In this document: one piece after another, positions 1 through 8,161 of the stretch
How positions within the stretch are numbered: position 1 is the stretch's first letter
Layout of the letters: every line of letters begins with the position of its first letter
Virus record (IMG/VR): IMGVR_UViG_3300005613_002514
Span: 1 to 23,380 of that record
DNA from: a virus
Length of the DNA: 23,380 bases
Direction: 5' to 3' (one strand)
Position numbers and translations under genes: made by a program
The notes under the pieces: model-generated
Database searches by the model: none
Told to the model about the DNA's origin: nothing
What the model saw: only the letters and a program-made list of their open reading frames with translations

Positions 1-55
1 CACCTATCCCTATTGCTTGTATTGCCTCTCCACCTGATCCTGAAATTAAACTCAT
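1..55 (-). CDS. 5' end of an unidentified gene, cut by window edge
   Basis: An ATG on the minus strand at 53-55 opens a frame that stays open to the left edge. It gives only 18 residues, beginning MSLISGSGGEAIQAIG, a Gly/Ser/Ala-rich start. The gene follows the 20-residue peptide gene by 14 bases and is in the same direction, so it is probably the next member of the leftward operon. The upstream AAGG is 11 bases or so from the ATG, a weak ribosome binding site. Too little is visible to assign a function. In related phages terminase or further tail and internal-protein genes can follow the fibres, but nothing here identifies which. Confidence 0.5.
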   Translation of the reverse strand, partial: MSLISGSGGEAIQAIGIG

Positions 56-69
56 ATCTTTATTTTACC

Positions 70-132
70 TTATTTTTTACCTTTGCCTTTGCCGTAACCT
101 TTCTTTGATTTTGATTTACAATTACCCTTCAT
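70..132 (-). CDS. 20-residue Lys/Gly-rich basic peptide
   Basis: A short open frame starts with ATG at 130-132 and ends with TAA at 70-72. It overlaps the end of the preceding 88-residue gene by 11 bases in another frame. The peptide begins MKGNCKSKSKKGYG and continues with alternating Lys and Gly to a double-Lys end: about half Lys, one Cys, one Tyr, no acidic residue. The best evidence that it is translated is a perfect AAGGAG (142-147) exactly 9 bases upstream, inside the preceding gene. That is the same ribosome-binding sequence used by the scaffold gene and by the gene after the capsid. A basic Gly-rich tail of this kind could bind DNA or an acidic virion surface, but this is inference. 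The alternative is a chance frame in Lys-rich sequence. Confidence 0.6.
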   Translation of the reverse strand: MKGNCKSKSKKGYGKGKGKK

Positions 133-388
133 TTGTTAATGCTCCTTTAATTACATTATATAAATCTTGTGAAATCCTTTGCTCTCCAAGGTCTAAATCT
201 AACTGCGCTTTAAAAGCGGTTAATTCTTCCTCAGTCAAAACTCCATCTTCTACTAAATCTTGAATAAGTGGGGATTGTGTAAGCCACTTGTTAAGCTCGT
301 TGAATAAAGGTGTTCCTAGTAGTGCAACGGCAAATGTTCGGGGGTTTAGGGTTATATTTGTATTTATTGGTCTGTATGGGTCTTGCAT
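122..388 (-). CDS. Small 88-residue protein of unknown function after the fibre genes
   Basis: This 88-residue protein has an ATG preceded by AAAGGAA with 8-base spacing, one base after the stop of the upstream beta-rich tail protein, so it belongs to the same operon. The N-terminal 20 residues are Pro/Asn/Thr-rich and polar. The rest reads as three helices with an acidic central stretch (around residues 45-70, LVEDGVLTEEELTAFKAQL), resembling an EF-hand-like or helical-hairpin pattern without a clear calcium loop. There is no membrane segment or signal peptide. I do not recognise the family. Its place at the end of the virion block suggests a virion or assembly role. Its last codons carry the ribosome binding site of the 20-residue peptide gene, so the two are probably translationally coupled. 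Confidence 0.8.
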   Translation of the reverse strand: MQDPYRPINTNITLNPRTFAVALLGTPLFNELNKWLTQSPLIQDLVEDGVLTEEELTAFKAQLDLDLGEQRISQDLYNVIKGALTNEG

Positions 389-389
389 A

Positions 390-2039
390 TTATGTTTCCT
401 TTGCTTGATTTGAATTAATTACTAATACATCATCTGCCAGACAATAGCCTAGATATTCAATATCACCATTTGTATAATCAGAAGCCCATAAACTGATAGA
501 ATCTTTTGTCCCATAATAACTTTCACAAGGTTTGATCCCAGAGCCTATTAGGGTTAATGGTTTCTTCCCTTGCTTAATTAGTTTTACTGAAAACTTATAA
601 GTCTGCCCTGCTGTTACAGCTTGATCTACAACACCTGACGCTATAGGAGTTACCAATTTATTATTATCTGTTTCTATGACCATTTTATAAGAAGTAATGG
701 TTGGTATTATAGTTAAACCATTTACGCAGGTAAGTTTTTGTTCTTCCCTTGGGTAACGATTTTGTAATATAAATCTAGGCATAGAAGCCGAAAAATTACT
801 AAAATCATACTCACCTAAAGAATTTCCGTCATTATCAAATAATTCTATGTAGTTATTGTTTGATTCAAATACACCAAACCCCGTGCCTAGTTTAACGACC
901 TCGTAACTCGGCAACCGAAAAGACTTAACAAGAGTAGCTGTAGATCCGTCAAAAGTGGCAATGTAACCATAGCTTGATCGATTACCACTGCTATCTTGCC
1001 TGTTTACAGCCGCTAAAACCTTCCCAGAGCCTAAATCGAGTATAGTTGTACTGGTATTATAGCCTCCACTGTATGCCGTTTCTAAAGTCAAAGTTACACT
1101 TATATCAGTTGAAGAGCTTGTCATATTTACAAATTCTAAATACAAATCTTCACTTGTGTACTCATCATGCACGTAAGCATAGTAGTCTCCATTACTAAGC
1201 TTAATGGGAACAGAAGGGGAACCATCCCCTGCTTGACTGGTGGCTTTGTGTACAGAAATACTCGCCCCTGAACAATCCACAAAACTAGCAGAGCCGCTAT
1301 TTCCATCTTCTCTATAGACAACAATGAAAGCAGAATGAGTTTCATTAAACAACGCACCACTAACTTCTTGAGTGCCAATACCGTTATTTTCGATTATTTC
1401 CTCTGAGTTCCAAGATATTGAAGTTCCAGTTATAGACCCTACTCTACATACTAGATCATTAGTGCCTCCAGGATAAGCGTACAAGACTTTATCATTTGTT
1501 GAATCATAGGCTACTCCAATTCTACTTGTATTTGTTACCGAACTTACATTTACCCCTGTGCCAAAAGTAGGGATAGTGCTTGAATAATCAATCACTTGAG
1601 TGTATAAATTTGCAGAAGCTTGGTATATAGCTAAAGCTTTATTTGTGCCTATCTTTAGTAATGAACGAAAAGAGCCCCAACTACCACTAAGTCCATAAGC
1701 CCCATTCGTCATGGCATTATAGGTATGCTCTCCAGTGGTTGAATTTACCGTGGTTATACCTGCCCATAAAGTATTCCCATCACCCTTAGCTACTCTTATG
1801 ATTTTATTAGCTACTGGGTCTACCAAGATAGCGTTATCATTAGTTCCAGCACTACCGTAAACGAAACTAGGATAAGCTTCATTCAAGCTCTGGTTCACTG
1901 AAAACTCTTTTCTGTTTTTATAAGCCTTTCCATCAGCACCAAGAAACCAGTTGTCACCAATCGACATGTTTTCGCCCGCCTCTAGCGAAACTGTAGTTTC
2001 TAAGCCCCCCCCACCAACTAAACCTGAATTATCAACCAT
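390..2039 (-). CDS. Beta-rich tail fibre or tail-tip protein, possible beta-propeller
   Basis: This is a 549-residue protein almost without Cys or long helices, rich in Gly, Ser, Thr, Asn and aromatic residues. Repeating blade-like units of about 45-50 residues can be seen from about residue 60 to 430 (for example KIIRVAKGDGNTLWAG, NKALAIYQ, DKVLYAYPGG, SAFIVVYRED, GKVLAAVNRQ), as in beta-propeller or sialidase-like folds. A further beta domain of about 120 residues closes the protein. It directly abuts the preceding fibre gene: its ATG touches that gene's TAA in the same frame, and a GGAGG lies 7 bases upstream. A run of eight G residues (2005-2012) encodes Gly 9-12. The likely role is receptor binding or a fibre tip; no catalytic residues are identifiable. 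Function is inferred from composition and position. Confidence 0.75.
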   Translation of the reverse strand: MVDNSGLVGGGGLETTVSLEAGENMSIGDNWFLGADGKAYKNRKEFSVNQSLNEAYPSFVYGSAGTNDNAILVDPVANKIIRVAKGDGNTLWAGITTVNSTTGEHTYNAMTNGAYGLSGSWGSFRSLLKIGTNKALAIYQASANLYTQVIDYSSTIPTFGTGVNVSSVTNTSRIGVAYDSTNDKVLYAYPGGTNDLVCRVGSITGTSISWNSEEIIENNGIGTQEVSGALFNETHSAFIVVYREDGNSGSASFVDCSGASISVHKATSQAGDGSPSVPIKLSNGDYYAYVHDEYTSEDLYLEFVNMTSSSTDISVTLTLETAYSGGYNTSTTILDLGSGKVLAAVNRQDSSGNRSSYGYIATFDGSTATLVKSFRLPSYEVVKLGTGFGVFESNNNYIELFDNDGNSLGEYDFSNFSASMPRFILQNRYPREEQKLTCVNGLTIIPTITSYKMVIETDNNKLVTPIASGVVDQAVTAGQTYKFSVKLIKQGKKPLTLIGSGIKPCESYYGTKDSISLWASDYTNGDIEYLGYCLADDVLVINSNQAKET

Positions 2040-2834
2040 TTAAGCGCCTCCCATTACGATGTATTGAGTACCATTGCAATACACAGTCATTGGTACATTT
2101 GATGTTATATCTATAGTTGCTGAGGCTGTTTCCACTGAACCATCAGCATTTAAAACAATAATATTACTCCCATTCCCACTTAAAGTATAGTTATCAGTTT
2201 CCCAACTATTAACCCCATCAGGGATTAATTTAATTGGCTTCATTGTTGCACTTGCCGTACTAGGTAAACTTAAAGTTATCCCCCCTGCACTTGGATCAAC
2301 TAAATAAATGCTATTTCCAGCTAAGGTAGAAGTTGTTGTTACAGTTGAAACAGCTGCACTAGGATCACTCCAAGAGCCATCACCTTCTAACCAGTTACCA
2401 GCAGTTCCGCCAGCGGGGATAGGATCAGACCAAGAACCATCACCCTCTAACCATGTACCAGCAGTTCCACCAGAGGGGATATTACCAGTCGTTAAATTAA
2501 CATAACCTTTAGAAGCCACCTCGGTATTATTACTTCCATCAGCATATCTGACCTTCCCTGTTCCGTTCGGGTTTAAAGTAATATCACCATTGGTTACAGC
2601 AGGTTGAATCTGTGTCGCTTTTAGAATATTAAAAATCTGTTCTGCCGTAAAAGTATTAGCTACTGAAAGACTAGGACAATCATCACGGACAAATTGATAA
2701 AGCAAGGTTGATATCTGCAATAATTGCTGGTTATTCGTGTTCTCAATAGAAGCATCTATGATCTCCCCATCTGCAACTATATTTATCGTTGAAGATGTTG
2801 GTATTGAACCTGTAATATCTGCTTTATCGACCAT
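2040..2834 (-). CDS. Tail fibre protein with tandem Gly-Trp-Asp repeats
   Basis: This 264-residue protein has a Thr/Ser/Asn-rich N-terminal part (residues 1-60). A segment of the type DITLNPNGTGKVRYADGS follows, a beta-helix or shaft-like motif frequent in phage fibres. Next come two adjacent 20-residue repeats ending WLEGDGSWSDP and a C-terminal beta domain (residues 165-264) resembling fibre-tip or glycan-facing domains. There is no signal peptide or membrane helix. It follows the 1553-residue internal protein with a 12-base gap and is followed without any gap by the next tail protein in the same frame. It is probably a structural fibre subunit, with the following gene supplying the tip. 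The family is not named with certainty; the repeat motif is typical of environmental phage fibres. Confidence 0.75.
   Translation of the reverse strand: MVDKADITGSIPTSSTINIVADGEIIDASIENTNNQQLLQISTLLYQFVRDDCPSLSVANTFTAEQIFNILKATQIQPAVTNGDITLNPNGTGKVRYADGSNNTEVASKGYVNLTTGNIPSGGTAGTWLEGDGSWSDPIPAGGTAGNWLEGDGSWSDPSAAVSTVTTTSTLAGNSIYLVDPSAGGITLSLPSTASATMKPIKLIPDGVNSWETDNYTLSGNGSNIIVLNADGSVETASATIDITSNVPMTVYCNGTQYIVMGGA
2361..2480. repeat. Two tandem 60-bp repeats inside the fibre gene
   Basis: The segments 2361-2420 and 2421-2480 align without gaps, differing at only a few positions. Each encodes a 20-residue unit containing GGTAG-WLEGDGSWSDP. The 60-bp period is in frame, so copy number could change without breaking the gene. 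Confidence 0.9.
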
Positions 2835-2846
2835 ATCTCTATTTTA

Positions 2847-5800
2847 TCAGTTCTTCCGAAGTTTACTTACAAAATCAACGTAAGATTTATCCTTAATCCT
2901 CTCTGTCTTTCTTTTCGCTCTTTCTCTGTTTTTTAACTCTTCCTGTATTCTCTCAGCGTCATAACCTAAAGCCGCAAAGCTTTCAATCATTCGGTTAGTT
3001 TCTTCATACTCTCTAAGGTCTTTAGCAAGTGGGGTTTGGCTTCTTATTCTCTCTGCATTTCTGTGTATTCTCTCAAACTTAGCCGCACCAACACCTTTAA
3101 TACTAGGGTCAATTATTGATTCATTAATACGACCAGCCCACTTAAATGGTATATCTTTAGCGGACCTATTGTATGTTGGGTCAAGTGGGTTTAAACCTTT
3201 AAGCATAGTCGCTGAGGTATTCCCTACTGTTTGTAATGCCTGTCCACCACCCTTAACGGCTAACATATCAAGAGCCGCTGTTGAAAACCCTTGAATATCT
3301 CCCTTCGTCATTAAGCCAATAGCACTTTCTGAAATTCGACCACCAACAATCCCTAATAGTGGTGAATATTGTCCAACGAAAGAATCCATTAGTAATCTGT
3401 CTTGAGCTTCTACAGTATCGGCTTCATCTAATAATGCTCGTTTACCTTCGCCAGTAATACCAGCCATATCTGCACTTAAACTAACCTCGGCAAGTTTACC
3501 GCCATATCTTAGGTACATAGGAATGATAGAACTCATAATCGCAAAAGAGGCTATGTTCTTTAATGCTCCAACTGGATTCCCTGCCTTAAATTCATCAAGG
3601 ATTTTCTTCCTTAATACACCACCAGCTTTAGCCGTGAAACTCGTAAACCTAGCAAGGTTACGTTTAAGGTTCGCTCCTAAAACTTCTGCCCCTGTTGCAC
3701 CAGAAGCAAAGGTTTTACTCTCTGCTAACGCTGGGGCTACATCAGCTTTAGATAAAGCAAAGCCACCTAAGTCTCGCACCTGTGTTAAGGCTACATTTAA
3801 AGCATCTGCATCAAACTGATGCTTGTCGAATCTATAATCAGGGTTTCCAAACTTTCTCAATAGTCTAAGAGCTTCCTCTTCTCCATGTAAAAGTTTTGTT
3901 CTTTGAATGAAATTTCGTAAAGACGCATCAACCTTGCCACCATTTGCTTGTTGTTTAACGAATCGCTTAGATTTTAAAACAAAATCTTCAAATGCAGAGC
4001 CCATGCCGATAGGTAATTCAACGTGTCCACTTGCTAACTTTAATGGCATAGTAGCGATATCACTAAATACACTAGCCGTTGTTTCTATCCCTGCTTGTGC
4101 TAATCTGCCATACTGTCCAGATTTAACCATGATCGCAATTTCATCAAGCTTTTGGAATATACTTTTTGCACTTAAATCAGAAAATTCACCAACAACCTTA
4201 TTGAAGTCTTGTCCTATAAACTGTTTATTGAATAAATGTTTAAAAGAAGAAAAGAAGGCTCTTAGTTCAAAAGCCGCTCCAAAACGAGGGATGCTTGCAA
4301 GTTGGAGTCCTGCTGTTGGTAGGGCACTAAGAGTAAAAGATGTTACAGCATGATTAAGGGCTCTTCCTAATGAATCCATAGCAGTTACCCCAATTGGGTC
4401 TACTGTAAACAGAGCATGTATTCCGCTAAATAACTCTTGCTTATTGAAGTCCTCTAATCCTGGCACTTCTCTTTCAATAAAGGCTTTAATAGTATCTGAA
4501 ATCGCAGGAGCATTTTCTCCAAGTTTTCCTTCGAAAAACTCTAAATCTGCTAACTGTTTATACATACGTCTAAACTTACGTTCATAAGCATCTCCAACAC
4601 TAGAATAAAATTTCTGCATTTCCGGGGTTACTGTTATGTTTTTTCTAGCCTGGAAGTTCTTAACTACCATTGTCGGGTCTACTCCTTCGGCAAAAGCTTC
4701 ATTCACAGCCCTTATCATTTCCTTGTAATCTTCATTACTAAGCTTCATAGCTTCGAGTAAACCTTCATAATCGGCTACATCTCTTGCTATATAATTTTCT
4801 ATATCTTGCCAACCACCAATAGTTCTAATGTCTGTACCATTATGCTTAATATCTGCTAAAGATGATAACTTAGCATTTAAAGCTTCTATGATCTGAATGG
4901 TTTTTGGATTTAAACCCATATCTTCATAACTAGCATTTGCAAATACTAGATCAGCTTTACTTTCAAACTGTTTGCTTAGATACTTTGATAATTGCTTAAA
5001 GTTTTTAAAGCTTGAGTTTGTTAGATTATTGATTTCAGAAAGAATCTCAATGTCTAATCTTTGATTAATCATCAAGTGTTGGTTAGACCACTTATTAACT
5101 TTAGCCGTCAATTCACTTGCCCCTGACTTTTCGCTAGTGTCCATGATCGGGCGACTTAAATCATTTAAGAATCTTTCAACATATTTAATTCCTGGGGTTT
5201 TATACGTGATAGTATCTCCCTCTTGCTTCATCTCTCCTTCGACAACTTTCTCTGTTTTTGGCTGTGGATTTTTTTCTGCCTGTGAAATTTCTTTATTTAA
5301 CTCAGATGGGTTTTTGACTTTTGCACCAACTGTTTCCCCTTCTGGTGTTTTTGTTATTTCAACTGTAGCTTCTGTACCTTTACCTTTAATCTCTATGATT
5401 TCAAGATCATCCGCTGTAAACGGCTCTCCCTCTGCTGAGATAGGCTCATCAATAACCTTAATCTCAATTTCAGGATTCCCCATTTCATCAATCTGATTCT
5501 TAGGTAATCTTTTCTCGGTTGGTGTTCCTTTAACTAACTGCTCTAATGGTGCTGTCTCTGACTTCTTAATCGCATCTATTTGTTTTTCAGTAGCCGCTTT
5601 TGAGAGTTTAGCAGTCTCTTGTAAAGTACCAAGATATCTGGTCCTTAATTCCTGTAATTGTTTATTGATAGCTTCAACTTCTGCTAATTTCGGTAAGATT
5701 TCTTCTTCTGTTGGCTGTCCATATTTCTTACGAGCCTTAGTTAATTGTCCTTTACGAGTATTAGAGAGCTTTAATTCTTCCGCTGTCATCTTCTCTCTAA

Positions 5801-7508
5801 GGATTCTTTGAACATCATTCCCTTCCACTGGTAAATCCTGTGGTGTTCTAGTATCTCCAATTAATTCTGACTCTAACTTTCTTTGCTGCGCTGTTAGTTC
5901 TTGCAACTGTTGCGCTTTCTGATTATATTCTATTTCTGGGGAAAGCTTCCCTCTTCTCGCTTCATCGTATGAAATCTTAGGTGTCTTAAATTTATTATTG
6001 AAAGTATCGTAATTTTGTTCTTTGATTTTAGCGAGTTCATCTTGTAATTGGTTTATTTCATCTGAAACCTGTGTTAAAGCGGATTGTCTAGCTTCCTTAA
6101 TTGCGATTGCCTGTTGTTCTTTAAGTTCTCTAACAACTGGAATATCTGGCAAATCATCCCCTGCAATAGAGGCTTCGACTACCCTGTTTAATTCATCTTG
6201 AATCTGGCTTATATTTTGTTTTAAACCTTTCTGATATTCTGTTTCTGGCACATACGCTTCTGGGTGAACGGCTTTAAGAATATCCTGTTTTTGTTGTTCA
6301 AGACTCGCCATCCGTCTTTCCATATCTCCAAGAGCTGTTTCCTGTCTTGCTCTCTCCATGTTCTGGCGCATTAAAGTTCTAAACTGTGTTTTCTGTTGAT
6401 TCTGTTTTGCTGTTCTTGCGAAATCTTCACCAACCATCATATCTACAAATCTTTGCACTTCCCCCATGCTTTTATCTTTAAAGATTGTCTCTGCATTTGG
6501 TGCTTCAAGAAGAGCGGTAACTACTTGATCTGAAGTTTTTTGAGCCATCATTTTCGCTTCTAACTCTCCAAGATCATTTAATTCTTGAAAAACTGGTCTA
6601 AGTTCTTCCGCTTGCTGACTACGGATAAGCTCCTGCACTTCCTGTTGCTTTCTCAACTGCCCTTCTTGCACCGCTCGATACTGTGCCTCCATAGCCTGAG
6701 CCTGCGTTTGCATCCTTGTTTGTGCGGCTTGTTCTGCGTTCGCTATTTTACTTTTGACAACTGCTGATTTTTCAAGGATATTCTTTTTCCCTAGATTCAT
6801 TTTAGAAACGATCTCTTGAGCTTTAGACATCATATCGCCTGCATACTGTGGTAGTCGCCCAAGGTTTCCAACAACACCACCAACAACACCACCTAATCCT
6901 GCCCCAACTGCCCCCGTGGTTGCTTTTTCTAACACTGATTGTTCAGGGCTTATACCTTGCCCTGCCATTAAACCACCAAGTCCTGCACCTAATTTAATAG
7001 GAGCTATCTTGCTAATTTCTCCAGATAAACCTGCTGGATTAGTTAAATAGCCAGCGAAAATCCCTGCTTTCTCTGCTATCTCTCCAGCCATAGGGTTACT
7101 AAGCTCAGATTTTAGTTTAGCTTCAAACCCTTCTTGAGCCTGTGTTAATACCTCTCTATTTGCCCCAAGTCCAGCACCAAGCGCAAAACCACCAACTCCA
7201 CCAGCGAGCGCACCTAAAGGACCAGCGGGTAATCCTGCAAGTCCACCCTGTATACCCATTTGAAGCCCAGTAGCGAAAGTATCTAATTCTTCTTTACTTA
7301 AATTAACATTATTAGCCTCTAAAGCCTCAACGATCTGCGCATAAGCTGATGGTCCAAGTGTCCCTTTTATCCATCCACCAGCACCTTTAACTACTTCCTC
7401 TGCCATTTCTGCTGTTCCAAAAGCGGCTTTTTCTAAAACCTCTCCTCCAGCGATTGCGGCAAGTTTACCTGTTTCTTCGATTATACTTTTCGGAATTTCT
7501 CTAACCAT
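2847..7508 (-). CDS. Very large internal virion (DNA-ejection) protein, 1553 residues
   Basis: This is the largest gene of the window. Residues 80-115 and 170-220 are Gly/Ala-rich, mildly hydrophobic segments (for example LAGLPAGPLGALAGGVGGFALGA) that could insert in a membrane. Residues about 240-680 are a long Gln/Glu/Lys/Arg-rich coiled-coil stretch. A Thr/Glu/Pro-rich linker follows, then a mostly helical C-terminal half of about 750 residues ending in a highly basic tail (around RERAKRKTERIKDK). This architecture, with membrane-active Ala/Gly segments, very long helices and a position after the nozzle and just before the fibres, matches the ejectosome proteins of T7-like phages (the gp16 position). 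I see no clear lytic transglycosylase motif, so a wall-degrading activity is not claimed. The start sits 2 bases after the stop of the upstream gene and lacks a strong ribosome binding site, so coupled translation is likely. Confidence 0.8.
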   Translation of the reverse strand: MVREIPKSIIEETGKLAAIAGGEVLEKAAFGTAEMAEEVVKGAGGWIKGTLGPSAYAQIVEALEANNVNLSKEELDTFATGLQMGIQGGLAGLPAGPLGALAGGVGGFALGAGLGANREVLTQAQEGFEAKLKSELSNPMAGEIAEKAGIFAGYLTNPAGLSGEISKIAPIKLGAGLGGLMAGQGISPEQSVLEKATTGAVGAGLGGVVGGVVGNLGRLPQYAGDMMSKAQEIVSKMNLGKKNILEKSAVVKSKIANAEQAAQTRMQTQAQAMEAQYRAVQEGQLRKQQEVQELIRSQQAEELRPVFQELNDLGELEAKMMAQKTSDQVVTALLEAPNAETIFKDKSMGEVQRFVDMMVGEDFARTAKQNQQKTQFRTLMRQNMERARQETALGDMERRMASLEQQKQDILKAVHPEAYVPETEYQKGLKQNISQIQDELNRVVEASIAGDDLPDIPVVRELKEQQAIAIKEARQSALTQVSDEINQLQDELAKIKEQNYDTFNNKFKTPKISYDEARRGKLSPEIEYNQKAQQLQELTAQQRKLESELIGDTRTPQDLPVEGNDVQRILREKMTAEELKLSNTRKGQLTKARKKYGQPTEEEILPKLAEVEAINKQLQELRTRYLGTLQETAKLSKAATEKQIDAIKKSETAPLEQLVKGTPTEKRLPKNQIDEMGNPEIEIKVIDEPISAEGEPFTADDLEIIEIKGKGTEATVEITKTPEGETVGAKVKNPSELNKEISQAEKNPQPKTEKVVEGEMKQEGDTITYKTPGIKYVERFLNDLSRPIMDTSEKSGASELTAKVNKWSNQHLMINQRLDIEILSEINNLTNSSFKNFKQLSKYLSKQFESKADLVFANASYEDMGLNPKTIQIIEALNAKLSSLADIKHNGTDIRTIGGWQDIENYIARDVADYEGLLEAMKLSNEDYKEMIRAVNEAFAEGVDPTMVVKNFQARKNITVTPEMQKFYSSVGDAYERKFRRMYKQLADLEFFEGKLGENAPAISDTIKAFIEREVPGLEDFNKQELFSGIHALFTVDPIGVTAMDSLGRALNHAVTSFTLSALPTAGLQLASIPRFGAAFELRAFFSSFKHLFNKQFIGQDFNKVVGEFSDLSAKSIFQKLDEIAIMVKSGQYGRLAQAGIETTASVFSDIATMPLKLASGHVELPIGMGSAFEDFVLKSKRFVKQQANGGKVDASLRNFIQRTKLLHGEEEALRLLRKFGNPDYRFDKHQFDADALNVALTQVRDLGGFALSKADVAPALAESKTFASGATGAEVLGANLKRNLARFTSFTAKAGGVLRKKILDEFKAGNPVGALKNIASFAIMSSIIPMYLRYGGKLAEVSLSADMAGITGEGKRALLDEADTVEAQDRLLMDSFVGQYSPLLGIVGGRISESAIGLMTKGDIQGFSTAALDMLAVKGGGQALQTVGNTSATMLKGLNPLDPTYNRSAKDIPFKWAGRINESIIDPSIKGVGAAKFERIHRNAERIRSQTPLAKDLREYEETNRMIESFAALGYDAERIQEELKNRERAKRKTERIKDKSYVDFVSKLRKN

Positions 7509-7510
7509 TG

Positions 7511-8158
7511 TTACTCACTGTAAAACGTACTATTACCAAGCCTAGAAAAAATATCTTTCAATCCAGTCCCGACCCCACCAAAAAAAGAATTAGTGATACC
7601 AGATCCTTTCCCAGCTGACTGGTCATTTATAGCTTGCTTTGCTCTTAAAGCCTCATTCTCTGCTCTTAGTTCCGCTTCTACTTTCTGGTTTTTAACACCT
7701 GAATCTTGTTGCATCCTGTTTAAGTTCATCTCTTTTAACCTAAGCATAATATTTCTATAATTTTCCTGTGATTCAATCCTAGTTATAGCTTGCATCATTC
7801 CACTAGGGTCTAAAACTTTGTTCAAGGCTATTTGATTTTCAAAGAAATCATCGACTGTATTAATGTTTAAGTTTGCATTTGCTAAGTCTGCATTTGCGAT
7901 TTGTTGTTCATAAGTAAATCTTTCAATATCACTTAAATCTTCACTTGCTAATTTTTCAGTTGCTGTAGCTACCTGTCTTTTAAGGACATCTTTCATTTTC
8001 CCAACCTGGTTAAGTTTAAATACAATATTAGCCGCTCCACTTGCAAGATCAGCGAGCCCTGATACCCTGGCGTGTCTTCTCATTTGGCTGTCGTAATCAT
8101 TGACAATCCCTTGTGCTTGCCCGATATTTGCTCTTAGTTTCTGTGTGTATTTACCCAT
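7511..8158 (-). CDS. Internal virion protein, helical, 215 residues
   Basis: This 215-residue, mostly alpha-helical protein has a basic N-terminus (MGKYTQKLRANIG), a weakly hydrophobic helix near residues 33-50 (GLADLASGAANIVFKL), Lys/Glu-rich amphipathic helices and a Gly/Ser/Phe-rich C-terminal tail. No enzyme motif is seen. It lies between the 388-residue and the 1553-residue proteins with gaps of only 2-3 bases. The three neighbours form a set with the size order and composition of the inner-core ejection proteins of short-tailed phages. I infer that it is packaged in the capsid and leaves with the DNA. The start codon has no good ribosome binding site, as for the next gene. Confidence 0.7.
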   Translation of the reverse strand: MGKYTQKLRANIGQAQGIVNDYDSQMRRHARVSGLADLASGAANIVFKLNQVGKMKDVLKRQVATATEKLASEDLSDIERFTYEQQIANADLANANLNINTVDDFFENQIALNKVLDPSGMMQAITRIESQENYRNIMLRLKEMNLNRMQQDSGVKNQKVEAELRAENEALRAKQAINDQSAGKGSGITNSFFGGVGTGLKDIFSRLGNSTFYSE

Positions 8159-8161
8159 AAT

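Noticed and set aside
3523-5496. Plus-strand open frames of 98-148 codons within the large internal protein gene
   Set aside because: They are shadows of the 1553-codon gene: composition is the mirror of its codon use and no start signals are seen.
2847-7508. Lytic transglycosylase domain in the large internal protein
   Set aside because: I could not find a convincing catalytic Glu motif by eye; a profile search is needed to decide.
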